NCBI RefSeq assembly: GCF_047549485.1
Contig: NZ_CP180191.1
Span: 1,364,001-1,428,000 of the forward strand
DNA: 64,000 nucleotides
DNA from: Piscinibacterium candidicorallinum
GTDB lineage: Bacteria > Pseudomonadota > Gammaproteobacteria > Burkholderiales > Burkholderiaceae_C
Direction: 5' to 3'
Part shown: one piece after another, positions 35,774-43,816 of the stretch
Position numbering within the stretch: position 1 is the first letter of the stretch
How the letters are laid out: the number at the start of each line of letters is the position of its first letter
Made by a program: the position numbers and the translations under genes
Notes under the pieces: model-generated
Databases searched by the model: none
What the model saw: only the letters and a program-made list of their open reading frames with translations
What the model was told of the DNA's origin: nothing

Positions 35774-36418
35774 TCAGGGCTGCGCGAGCGCCAGAAGCGG
35801 GGCCAAGGCAATGCTGCGCGTCTGCGCAGACATCGCAGTGCGGTTGGGCATTTCGGCCTGGGCGATGGCTTCCAGCGCGGCGCGGCTGCCCGGCTGCTTG
35901 AGGGCCACCTGCGCCTCGCCCAGAGCCTTGATGAAGGCGCCGATGGCTGTGTCCACGCGCGCGTCCAGCCCCGGCTTGGTGGGCAGGGTGCTGGGGCTGG
36001 AGGCCCACTGCTCGTAGAAGGCCTTCTTGGCGAAGTTGCTGGCGTCGATCTGCGCCTGCATCGCGGTGCGGGCCGTGGTAGGCGACAGCGCATTGAAGCT
36101 CGACAGTTGCGCCGCCATTGCCAGCCAGCGACGGTCCTGCGCCGCGTCGGTGGCTGGCAGCTTTCGTGCCCATTGGCTGCGCGCTATGTCGGGTGACAGG
36201 TTGAGCAGGGACTTCATGCTTCGTACGAGGTCTCGAAGCTCGACAGCCGCGGCGGGTTGGATCGCGCGCTCGGCTGGCGTTTCTACCCGAGTGCCGCCTT
36301 CGGGCAGCGGTACGGTGGGCTTGGGGCCGGTGGTACCGCACGCCGCAAGCAGCACCACGAGGGCGAGCGCGGCGCTGGCAGCAGGAAAACGATGTAGCGG
36401 TGGCAGAACCATGCGCAA
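35774..36418 (-). CDS. Gamma-class chorismate-mutase-like lipoprotein, probably inactive
   Basis: 214 aa. The signal peptide ends in lipobox LAAC. Residues about 58-140 follow the periplasmic (AroQ-gamma) chorismate mutase pattern: LSPDIARSQWARKLPATD, then AMQAQIDASNFAKKAFYEQW. Aligned by eye with the M. tuberculosis secreted enzyme, the catalytic Arg49 and Lys60 positions appear as Ser and Gln, and Glu109 as Lys, so catalysis is doubtful. The C-terminal 60 residues are not recognised. It lies between argG and argF. Confidence 0.6.
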   Translation of the reverse strand: MRMVLPPLHRFPAASAALALVVLLAACGTTGPKPTVPLPEGGTRVETPAERAIQPAAAVELRDLVRSMKSLLNLSPDIARSQWARKLPATDAAQDRRWLAMAAQLSSFNALSPTTARTAMQAQIDASNFAKKAFYEQWASSPSTLPTKPGLDARVDTAIGAFIKALGEAQVALKQPGSRAALEAIAQAEMPNRTAMSAQTRSIALAPLLALAQP

Positions 36419-36449
36419 GGCTGGGAATGAGGTCGGATGCAGAAACGAT

Positions 36450-36473
36450 AACGGCCCCGAGGTCGGAGCCGTT
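36450..36473 (-). terminator. probable terminator of argD-argF
   Basis: AACGGCCCCGA and TCGGAGCCGTT form an 11-bp stem with one mismatch. On the minus strand it is followed by ATCGTTT. It lies 56 nt past the argF stop. Confidence 0.6.
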
Positions 36474-36528
36474 TTGCATCAGGAACCAGCTTGTAACCCT
36501 GCGTTTCGGACGCGGGCTGTGTGCGATT

Positions 36529-37452
36529 TCAGCCGATCCGGCCGAGCAAAAGGTACTCCATGAGTGCCTTTTGCACGTGCATCCGGTTTTCAGCTTCATC
36601 CCAGACCACAGACTGCGGACCGTCGATGACTTCGGCGGTGACTTCCTCACCTCGATGTGCGGGCAGGCAATGCATGAAGAGCGCGTCGGGCTGTGCCGCC
36701 GCCATCATTTCGTTGTCCACGCACCAGTCGGCAAATGCCTGCTTGCGGGTTTCGTTCTCGGCCTCGAAGCCCATGCTGGTCCAGACATCCGTAGTGACCA
36801 GGTGGGCGCCGCGGCAGGCTTCGATTGGATCCTTGAAGACGCGAAAGCACTCGGGATTGGAGATCCCGACGCCAGCTGCATCGATCTCGTAACCGGAGGG
36901 TGTGGAGACATGCACCGTGAAGCCGAGGATTTCGGCCGCCTGCAGCCAACTCGCGGCCATGTTGTTGCCGTCTCCCACCCAGGCCACCACCTTGCCTGCG
37001 ATCGAACCGCGGTGCTCGATGAAGGTGAAGATGTCCGCCAGGATCTGGCAGGGGTGGAACTCGTTGGTCAGACCGTTGATGACCGGCACGCGGGAGTGCT
37101 GGGCGAAGCGTTCGAGCTTGGCCTGCTCGAAGGTTCGGATCATGACCAGGTCCACCATGCGGCTGATCACGCGCGCGCTGTCCTCGATCGGTTCGGCACG
37201 ACCGAGTTGGCTGTCGCCGGTGGTGATGTTCAGCACGCTGCCGCCCATCTGGTACATGCCCGCCTCGAAGCTCACACGCGTGCGCGTGCTGGCTTTCTCG
37301 AAGATCATGGCCAGGGTTCGATCCACCAGCGGCTGGTACTTCACGTACTGCTTAAACATCGCCTTGATGTTGGCCGCGCGGGCGAACAGGTAGGCGTATT
37401 CGCTGGCCGTGAAGTCCTTGAACTGGAGATAGTGGCGAATCGTGCTGGTCAT
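36529..37452 (-). CDS. argF: Ornithine carbamoyltransferase
   Basis: Forms citrulline from ornithine and carbamoyl phosphate. 307 aa with the carbamoyl-phosphate motif FEKASTRTRVSFE, the FHPCQILADIFT motif and the ornithine-binding HCLPAHRGEE. Its ATG overlaps the argD stop by four bases, so translation is coupled. This is an anabolic type; no arcA or arcC is nearby. Confidence 0.97.
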   Translation of the reverse strand: MTSTIRHYLQFKDFTASEYAYLFARAANIKAMFKQYVKYQPLVDRTLAMIFEKASTRTRVSFEAGMYQMGGSVLNITTGDSQLGRAEPIEDSARVISRMVDLVMIRTFEQAKLERFAQHSRVPVINGLTNEFHPCQILADIFTFIEHRGSIAGKVVAWVGDGNNMAASWLQAAEILGFTVHVSTPSGYEIDAAGVGISNPECFRVFKDPIEACRGAHLVTTDVWTSMGFEAENETRKQAFADWCVDNEMMAAAQPDALFMHCLPAHRGEEVTAEVIDGPQSVVWDEAENRMHVQKALMEYLLLGRIG

Positions 37453-38639
37453 GCTGCGGCCGATTGGGGCTGAGTCAGGAAGCTGTGAATGATCGGCGCA
37501 AGGATGTCCACCAATTGCTGTGCCTGCGCCGACGTAAAGATCAGTGGCGGCAGCAGGCGGATGACCCTGTCTGCAGTCACGTTGATCAGCAACCCGGCTT
37601 CGCGCGCTCGGCCCACGATCTCGGTGCAGGGGCGGTCGAGTTCGATGCCGATCATCAGACCCTGGCCGCGGATCTCGGCAATGCCCGGGGTTCCCGTCAG
37701 CTGCTTGCGGATCCCGTCAACAATGATCTGACCGCAGTGCGCAGCATTGGCCATGAGGCCGTCTTCCTGCATGACCTGCAGTGTCGTGAGACCCGCACGC
37801 ATGGCCAGGGGGTTGCCACCGAAGGTGGTGCCATGGTTGCCGGGGCCAAACACGTGCGCCGCCACGCCCCGCGCCACCACCGCGCCAATCGGCACACCCG
37901 AGCCCAGCCCCTTGGCCAGCGGCATCACGTCCGGCAGGATGTCGGCCCACTGGTGAGCAAACCACTTGCCGGTGCGACCGATTCCGCACTGCACCTCGTC
38001 GATCATCAGCAGCCAGCCGCGCTCGTCACAGATCCTGCGCAGCGCCTGCAGGTACTCCGCGCGCGCGGGGTTGATGCCACCTTCGCCCTGGATGGCCTCA
38101 AGAAACACGGCTGTGATGCTCGGATTCGCGGCGGCTGCAGCTTCGATTGCGGCGATGTCATTGAGCGGCACGCGCACAAAGCCGGGCACCAGCGGCTCGA
38201 AGCCTTTCTGTACCTTGGCGTTTCCAGTGGCGGAGAGCGTGGCCAGCGAGCGGCCATGGAAGGCCTTCTCGTAGACGATGATCTGGGGCTCGGCAATGCC
38301 CTTGTCATGCCCGTACTTGCGGGCAATCTTGATCGCAGCCTCATTGGCCTCCAGACCGCTGTTGCAGAAAAACACGTTGTCCATGCCGGACAACTCGCAC
38401 AGCTTCGTGGCCAACTGCTCGCCCAGCGGAATGCCATAGATGTTGCTGGTGTGTATGAGCTTGGTGACCTGATCCTGCAGCGCCGCGACCAGCTTGGGAT
38501 GCTTGTGCCCCAGGGTGTTGACGGCGATCCCGGAGAGGCCGTCGAGGTAGCGTCGCCCCTCGGTGTCCCAGACCCATGCGCCTTCGCCATGCGACAGCGA
38601 GATCGGTTGGCGTGCATACGTGTTCATGATGTGGGACAT
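37449..38639 (-). CDS. argD: Acetylornithine / succinyldiaminopimelate aminotransferase
   Basis: A class-III PLP aminotransferase of arginine (and possibly lysine) synthesis. 396 aa. The start MSHIMNTYARQPISL has GGAGG 6 nt upstream. FCNSGLEANEAAIKIAR, DEVQCGIGRTGKWFA and LAKGLGSGVPIGA (the PLP-lysine segment) are diagnostic. argF follows with a 4-nt overlap. The AT-rich stretch 38763-38800 upstream probably contains the promoter. Confidence 0.92.
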   Translation of the reverse strand: MSHIMNTYARQPISLSHGEGAWVWDTEGRRYLDGLSGIAVNTLGHKHPKLVAALQDQVTKLIHTSNIYGIPLGEQLATKLCELSGMDNVFFCNSGLEANEAAIKIARKYGHDKGIAEPQIIVYEKAFHGRSLATLSATGNAKVQKGFEPLVPGFVRVPLNDIAAIEAAAAANPSITAVFLEAIQGEGGINPARAEYLQALRRICDERGWLLMIDEVQCGIGRTGKWFAHQWADILPDVMPLAKGLGSGVPIGAVVARGVAAHVFGPGNHGTTFGGNPLAMRAGLTTLQVMQEDGLMANAAHCGQIIVDGIRKQLTGTPGIAEIRGQGLMIGIELDRPCTEIVGRAREAGLLINVTADRVIRLLPPLIFTSAQAQQLVDILAPIIHSFLTQPQSAAA

Positions 38640-38800
38640 CTCTGGCCTCCTGAAGGCGGGACTGGCAAGGGTGAATCGACGCGAGGGTACACGTCCGTCG
38701 TGACGCCGGGCAGGGCATGCAGAACGCGGCCTGACGTCGGGTGGGATCCGGTTTGAACCTCACCCTGTTATATCGATATTAACGATGTGACGTATCGAAA

Positions 38801-40144
38801 TTATTGCACATTGGCCTGCGGTGCGTGTCCGGGCGCGGGCTGCGGTGTCTGACCCGGCGGGTGTGCCAACGCCTCGGCCGACGCGGCGCGAAACGGCTTG
38901 TAGCTTGCCAAGCCCAGCACCGCCAGCATGCCCAGTCCGCCGAGCAAGGCAAACGTGGGCCGCAACCCGATCGCGTCGGCGGTGATGCCGGTGGCGATCG
39001 CCCCCAGTGGCGCAAGTGCCACGGACGCGAATCGCATGGTGGCCGTAACGCGGCCCAGCAAGGCGTCCGGAGTCACGATCTGGCGCATGCTGATGTAGTT
39101 GATGAAGAAGGCCACCGTGCCGATGTCGAACAGGAACAGGGCGAGCGCCATCGTTGCCATGTTCCAGGGCTTGTCTGCGGGCAGCAGGGCAAATGCCGCC
39201 CAGACGACCGTCGTCAAGGCCAGGCCCCAGACCATCACGTTGCCCGGGCCAACGCGATGGTTCAGGCGCTTGACGAGCACAGCGCTGACCAAAGCACCTA
39301 CACCCCCAGCAATGTGCACGAGGCCAATCTGGCCTGCGTTCATGTGGAGCTCGCGGGTCGCAAAGAGAATCTGCATCGCCAGAAAGCCATGGAACAGGAA
39401 CTGCCACGCCGCTGCTGCAAAGGCCATGGCGCGCAGCGCGGGGTCATTCCAGCAATAGCGAAGGCCTTCGAGCATGTCGGGCAGCAGGCCTTTGGACGGC
39501 GCGCTCGGTTGGCGTGCGCTCGCGGGCTCATCGAGCTTTACAAACAGCGCAAGCGTGAATGCCAGCGCGATCACCTCGATGGCGATCGCTTTGGGCGCAC
39601 CGAAGGCCTGGATGAGCAGCCCGGCCAGCCCCGGCGCCGCCAGGCGGATCAAGGACTCCGAGGTTTGGATGATGCGATAGGCATCCACGAGCCGTGGCCG
39701 ACCAACCACGTGCGTGACCAGCACCTGGTGCGCCGTGCCGAACACGGTCATCACCGCGCCGACCAGAAAGCCCACGAGGTAGAGCAGCGGCATGTTGAGC
39801 CAGCCCATGAACCACGCGGCTGGCAACAGGGCCAAGGAAGCCGCGAGCACTATGAAGCAGCCCACCAGAATGCGTTGTTTGCTGGTCTGGTCGATCCACA
39901 CGCCGCTGGGCAAGCTGAGCAGCGCAAAGGGCAGGGCCTGGAAGGCCACCAGAAGGCCCATCTGCGTGGGCGAGGCGTGCAGCACCGTGGTGCCAATGAT
40001 CGGCAGGGCAAGGTGCGAGATGTGCCCCGCGCCCATGGCGATCACCTCGGCGAGCCAGAGCAACGCAAACGTGCGCTCTCGCAGCAGCGGCGGGGTGATC
40101 CGGCCGAAGAATCCGCCGAATCCGGAGGTGATCGCGGGTTTCAT
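38801..40144 (-). CDS. MFS transporter (MFS_3 / enterobactin-exporter-like)
   Basis: 447 aa from ATG 40144, with about twelve hydrophobic helices and a cytoplasmic Pro/Ala-rich tail. Segments such as LLVAFQALPFALLSLPSGVW and DQTSKQRILVG fit the MFS_3 group of drug or siderophore exporters. An AGGGAAG ribosome site precedes the start. It lies upstream of argD with a 160-nt gap, so cotranscription is unclear. The substrate is unknown. Confidence 0.85.
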   Translation of the reverse strand: MKPAITSGFGGFFGRITPPLLRERTFALLWLAEVIAMGAGHISHLALPIIGTTVLHASPTQMGLLVAFQALPFALLSLPSGVWIDQTSKQRILVGCFIVLAASLALLPAAWFMGWLNMPLLYLVGFLVGAVMTVFGTAHQVLVTHVVGRPRLVDAYRIIQTSESLIRLAAPGLAGLLIQAFGAPKAIAIEVIALAFTLALFVKLDEPASARQPSAPSKGLLPDMLEGLRYCWNDPALRAMAFAAAAWQFLFHGFLAMQILFATRELHMNAGQIGLVHIAGGVGALVSAVLVKRLNHRVGPGNVMVWGLALTTVVWAAFALLPADKPWNMATMALALFLFDIGTVAFFINYISMRQIVTPDALLGRVTATMRFASVALAPLGAIATGITADAIGLRPTFALLGGLGMLAVLGLASYKPFRAASAEALAHPPGQTPQPAPGHAPQANVQ

Positions 40145-40301
40145 TCTTGCTTCCCTGTCATGCACTCGGACTACGCTGCGATCGCCTGCTGGGCAATTCG
40201 CGCCAGTCCTGCGCTGCCGCTCGTGCAGGTTCTGCACGCAAGACGGCGTCAACTCTTATATAAGATAGAATTCTTAGTGTCCCGTACCGGACGGGATTTC
40301 C

Positions 40302-40607
40302 ATGGCCAAACAGATCTTCATCATCGGCATGACGCATGCCGGAAAGACCTTTCGACCGTCCGACTGGGCTGAGCGCCTGGCCGGGGTCATGGCCTGCTTT
40401 CAGCCACCGGGTGCCGGGCCGCAAGCCCATCTCGGTTACTCACCGCTCGTGCGCCCGGTCATGATCAACGATGTCAAATGTGTTGTCGTGGACGAGAGCC
40501 TGCGCGAGCTCGAGCCCATGGCCTGGAACTTCGTGCTGTCCTTCGCCAAGGACAATGATCTTCAAACTTCGGAAGCCTGCGTGATTCCGGAGCGCCCTGC
40601 ACGCTGA
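40302..40607 (+). CDS. DUF3579 family protein
   Basis: 101 aa. IFIIGMTHAGKTFRPSDWAERL and YSPLVRPVMINDVKCVVVD match DUF3579, a small soluble family placed between argF/argD and rpsT in Burkholderiales. The function is unknown. An AT-rich upstream stretch has a perfect CTTATATAAG palindrome (40255-40264), probably part of the promoter. Confidence 0.85.
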   Translation: MAKQIFIIGMTHAGKTFRPSDWAERLAGVMACFQPPGAGPQAHLGYSPLVRPVMINDVKCVVVDESLRELEPMAWNFVLSFAKDNDLQTSEACVIPERPAR

Positions 40608-40644
40608 CTGCCGCATTTGGCAGCACAGCTACCGCTCTTTCCAC

Positions 40645-40681
40645 CGACAAAAACAACAAGGGGCGCCGCGGCGCCCCTTGT
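40645..40681 (-). terminator. rpsT terminator
   Basis: CAAGGGGCGCC and GGCGCCCCTTG (40658-40680) form an 11-bp stem. The minus strand continues with TTGTTTTTGT. It lies 26 nt past the rpsT stop. Confidence 0.85.
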
Positions 40682-40706
40682 GCTTGATGCTTGATCCGGT
40701 TCTGGA

Positions 40707-40973
40707 TCAGGCGCCCATCGCCTTGATGGCAGCGGCCAGGCGGCTCTTGTCACGGGCGGCCTTGTTCTTGTGGACGATCTTCTTGTCAGCGACGCTGTCG
40801 ATCACCGACTGGGACTTCTGGAACACTTCAGCAGCTGCCTTCTTGTCACCGGCGGCCACAGCCTTGCGAACGGCCTTGATGGCGGTACGCATCATGGAGC
40901 GCAGGGCGGAGTTGTGGGCGTTCGCGACGGTGGCTTGACGGGCACGCTTGCGAGCTTGGGCGGTATTGGCCAT
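40707..40973 (-). CDS. rpsT: 30S ribosomal protein S20
   Basis: 88 aa, basic. MANTAQARKRARQATVANAH is the standard S20 N-terminus and fixes the start at 40973. It binds 16S rRNA early in 30S assembly. It is transcribed from a promoter at 41102-41130, leaving a leader of about 120 nt. E. coli S20 represses its own translation, and a long leader would allow this here too. Confidence 0.97.
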   Translation of the reverse strand: MANTAQARKRARQATVANAHNSALRSMMRTAIKAVRKAVAAGDKKAAAEVFQKSQSVIDSVADKKIVHKNKAARDKSRLAAAIKAMGA

Positions 40974-41101
40974 GTGTTCAGGTTTCCAAGTAACTTTCCT
41001 CGCCACGCATCCGCCGCTGGTTGCAGGTTCACCATGAACCGGTCCGGGCGGCTCGTCAGAGTCATGCGCCGGGCGGGAAAGGAAATTCTGTGAAGCCCTA
41101 G

Positions 41102-41130
41102 ACTATAAGCCTTTTCTGGCTCTGACGCAA
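41102..41130 (-). promoter_or_regulatory. sigma70-type promoter of rpsT
   Basis: On the minus strand TTGCGT (41130-41125) and TATAGT (41107-41102) are separated by exactly 17 nt. Transcription would begin near 41095. Confidence 0.75.
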
Positions 41131-41261
41131 GGAAATCCGCCCCGCCAGAATGAGTTGCGAGCGGCGATTGGAGCCGGTGCTCAGTGCTCCGTTCCGCGCT
41201 TTGCATCTTGAGCCCGTACCGCAGCGCAGAATGCGAGCGGTTGCAACTAAAGAAACACCGT

Positions 41262-42827
41262 GTGAACCTGCTCCGCGCCGCCTTTTCTGTCAGCTCCTGG
41301 ACCTTCGCTTCCCGCATCACGGGCCTGTTGCGGGAAATGCTTCTTGCCAGCGCATTCGGCGCCAGCGCCATTACCGACGCGTTCAACGTCGCCTTCCGCC
41401 TGCCCAATTTGCTGCGCCGCCTGTTTGCCGAGGGGGCGTTCTCCCAGGCCTTCGTGCCGGTGCTGGGCGACATCCGTACGCGCGAGGGGGACGCGGCAGC
41501 CAAGGCGCTCATCGATCACGTGGCTGCGGCCTTGCTATGGGCGGTGGGGCTGACCAGCCTCGTTGGCGTCATCGGGGCGCCCTTGCTGGTCTACGCCATC
41601 GGCTCTGGCCTGTCCGGATCGGCGTTCGACGATGCCACCGTGATGACGCGAATCATGTTCCCGTATATCGGCTGCATGGCTATGGTGGCCCTGGGCGCGG
41701 CGGTGCTCAACACCTGGCGCAAGTTCATGCTCGCAGCAGCCACGCCGGTATTGCTCAATGTGGCCGTGATCGCGGGCATCTGGCTGGCGCCGCAATTCAT
41801 GGCGCGGCCGATCTACGGCGTGGCGATTGCCGTGATGATCGGCGGACTGCTGCAAATGGGCGCGGTGTGGTGGGGGTTGCGACGGCTCAAGCTGCGCCCG
41901 GACGTTTTGAAGTCTCCGCGCAGGGCATTCGGCTACGCCGGCGTGAAGCGCGTGCTCTCACAGATGGCTCCTGCACTACTTGGGGTGTCCGTAGCGCAAC
42001 TGAGCCTCATCATCAACACGCAGATCGCCACCCACCTGGGCGAGGGCCGTGTCACCTGGATCACGCTCGCCGACCGGTTGCTGGAATTTCCGAACGCGCT
42101 GCTTGGTGTCGCACTGGGTGTTGTACTCACGCCCAGCCTGACGCGCGCGGCGTCTTCCAACGACCAGGCGGGCTACAACGGGCTGATCGACTGGGGCCTG
42201 CGCCTGACCCTGCTGCTCGGTTTGCCCGCGGCGCTGGCCTTGGCGCTGATGGCCCAGCCGCTCACGGCGCTGTTGTTTCACAACGGCAAGTTCAGCGACA
42301 CCGACATGATCCAGACCGCGCTGGCCGTGCAGGCCTATTCGATCGGCGTGGTTGGATTCACGCTGGTCAAGATCCTGGCGCCCGGCTTCTACGCGCGCCA
42401 GGACATGCGCTCACCCGTGAAGGTGGCGGTCATCGTGCTGATCGCCACGCAGCTCATGAACCTCTTGCTGGTCCCTTATCTGTCGCATGTGGCTCTTGCG
42501 CTTTCGATCAGCCTGGGCGCAATGCTCAATGCAGGCCTGCTCTATGTGGGACTGCGCCGCGGTGGCGCCTATCGGCCCGAGGCAGGCTGGCTGGTCTTCC
42601 TGATCAAACTGATGATTGCCCTCGCCGTCATGGGCGCGGTGCTCTGGTTCATGGGGCAGGGCGTGGACTGGGCAGCGCTGAAGGCGGCCAAGTGGGAGCG
42701 GGCGGGGCGGGTGCTGGCCATGGTGGCGGCGGGCGCCGCGACCTACTTCGTGATGCTGGCGGTGCTGGGGTTCAGGCTGAGAGACTTCCGGCGCCGCGAA
42801 CCCACCTTGCCTGCGCCGGGCGCCTGA
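41262..42827 (+). CDS. murJ: Lipid II flippase MurJ
   Basis: Moves the peptidoglycan precursor lipid II across the inner membrane. 521 aa from a GTG start at 41262 (V-N-L-L-R-A-A-F-S), with about fourteen hydrophobic helices. SRITGLLREMLLASAFGAS, FRLPNLLRRLFAEGAFSQAF and ITLADRLLEFPNALLGVALG are signature motifs. Longer frames upstream begin inside the rpsT-murJ promoter region. The divergence from rpsT is conserved in Burkholderiales. Confidence 0.96.
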   Translation: MNLLRAAFSVSSWTFASRITGLLREMLLASAFGASAITDAFNVAFRLPNLLRRLFAEGAFSQAFVPVLGDIRTREGDAAAKALIDHVAAALLWAVGLTSLVGVIGAPLLVYAIGSGLSGSAFDDATVMTRIMFPYIGCMAMVALGAAVLNTWRKFMLAAATPVLLNVAVIAGIWLAPQFMARPIYGVAIAVMIGGLLQMGAVWWGLRRLKLRPDVLKSPRRAFGYAGVKRVLSQMAPALLGVSVAQLSLIINTQIATHLGEGRVTWITLADRLLEFPNALLGVALGVVLTPSLTRAASSNDQAGYNGLIDWGLRLTLLLGLPAALALALMAQPLTALLFHNGKFSDTDMIQTALAVQAYSIGVVGFTLVKILAPGFYARQDMRSPVKVAVIVLIATQLMNLLLVPYLSHVALALSISLGAMLNAGLLYVGLRRGGAYRPEAGWLVFLIKLMIALAVMGAVLWFMGQGVDWAALKAAKWERAGRVLAMVAAGAATYFVMLAVLGFRLRDFRRREPTLPAPGA

Positions 42828-42904
42828 CCTCGGGCTTGCAAGGGGCGTCGGGCAGGCCCAATCCCGGCGCGCCAAGCCTTGCGCCGACAGGTTCTACCGA
42901 AACG

Positions 42905-42913
42905 TGCTATAGT
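42905..42913 (+). promoter_or_regulatory. extended -10 promoter of rpsU
   Basis: TGCTATAGT (42905-42913) is an extended -10 element. The only -35-like hexamer, TTGCGC at 42879, is too distant (23 nt). The start site near 42920 leaves a very short leader. Confidence 0.55.
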
Positions 42914-42938
42914 CTTGGGCTCTAAGGGGGTGATTGTT

Positions 42939-43151
42939 TTGCCGATCGTTCGCGTTAAAGAAAATGAGCCGTTTGAGACCGCACTGCGCCGTTTCAAGCG
43001 GGGCATTGAAAAGCTGGGTCTTTTGACTGAACTGCGCGCTCGCGAGTTCTATGAAAAGCCAACTGCGGAGCGCAAGCGCAAGAAGGCTGCTGCCGTCAAG
43101 CGCCACTACAAGCGTATTCGCAGCCAGATGCTGCCGAAGAAGATGTACTGA
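42939..43151 (+). CDS. rpsU: 30S ribosomal protein S21
   Basis: 70 aa, the usual length, from a TTG start at 42939 placed 8 nt after AAGGGGG (42924-42930). The protein reads (M)PIVRVKENEPFETALRRF and continues with the conserved basic tail ending LPKKMY. In-frame upstream codons would add residues absent from the family, which is why TTG is chosen. It is needed for initiation on many mRNAs. It is followed by a terminator and yqeY, without dnaG-rpoD. Confidence 0.95.
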   Translation: MPIVRVKENEPFETALRRFKRGIEKLGLLTELRAREFYEKPTAERKRKKAAAVKRHYKRIRSQMLPKKMY

Positions 43152-43170
43152 TTCTTCTCGGTCATCGCCG

Positions 43171-43206
43171 CCAAACCCGCGCAAGCTTGTTCTGCGCGGG
43201 TTTGTC
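43171..43206 (+). terminator. rpsU terminator
   Basis: AAACCCGCGCA and TGCGCGGGTTT flank a short loop, followed by a T-rich run (TGTCGTTT). Confidence 0.75.
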
Positions 43207-43248
43207 GTTTCTGGCCCCCAAATATGTGAATCAAGCCGAGGACACGCC

Positions 43249-43695
43249 ATGAGCCTGAGAGACCGCATCAATGACGACGTGAAGACTGCCATGCGCAACA
43301 AGGAGAGCGACAAGCTCACCGCGCTGCGCATGCTCACTGCCGCGCTCAAGCAAAAGGAAGTGGACGAGCGCATCGAACTGACTGATGCGCATGTACTGGC
43401 CCTGGTTGAGAAGCTCATCAAGCAGCGCAAGGATTCCATCACGGCCTACGAGCAGGGCGGCCGGCCGGATCTGGCTGCCAAGGAGAAGTTCGAGCTCGAT
43501 CTGCTCGCGGTGTACCTGCCTGCGCAGATGAGTGAGGCCGAGGTGGAAGCCGCCGTGGCCGCTGCCGTGGCGCAGGTCGGTGCCGCCGGCCCGCAGGACA
43601 TGGGCAAGGTCATGGCCATCGTGAAGCCAGCTTTGGCGGGCAAGGCCGATATGGGAATGGTTTCGGCCAAGGTCAAGGCAGCGCTCAGCAAGTAA
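43249..43695 (+). CDS. yqeY: GatB/YqeY domain-containing protein
   Basis: 148 aa from ATG 43249, with GAGG upstream. MSLRDRINDDVKTAMRNKES and the C-terminal GPQDMGKVMAIVKPALAGKADM match YqeY, which resembles the tRNA-binding tail of GatB. Its role is unclear. It follows rpsU as in other bacteria with the macromolecular-synthesis operon. Confidence 0.93.
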   Translation: MSLRDRINDDVKTAMRNKESDKLTALRMLTAALKQKEVDERIELTDAHVLALVEKLIKQRKDSITAYEQGGRPDLAAKEKFELDLLAVYLPAQMSEAEVEAAVAAAVAQVGAAGPQDMGKVMAIVKPALAGKADMGMVSAKVKAALSK

Positions 43696-43745
43696 GTTGC
43701 AAGCTGCGAACAGCAGGGCATCCGCCATGCTGTTCTACAGAACCC

Positions 43746-43780
43746 AAAGCCCCGCAAACCTTGGCGTTTGCGGGGCTTTT
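43746..43780 (+). terminator. yqeY terminator
   Basis: AAAGCCCCGCAAAC and GTTTGCGGGGCTTT form a 14-bp stem followed by TTGCG. It closes the rpsU-yqeY unit. Confidence 0.85.
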
Positions 43781-43816
43781 GCGTCTAATCGGCCATCCCT
43801 TCACGCAGGCGGCCGC

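Noticed and set aside
38763..38800. AT-rich palindromic stretch upstream of argD as an ArgR operator
   Set aside because: The bases do not fit the ARG-box consensus well enough; kept only as a probable promoter region.
40255..40264. CTTATATAAG palindrome as a repressor operator
   Set aside because: A 10-bp AT-rich palindrome near a promoter is common by chance and no second copy was seen.
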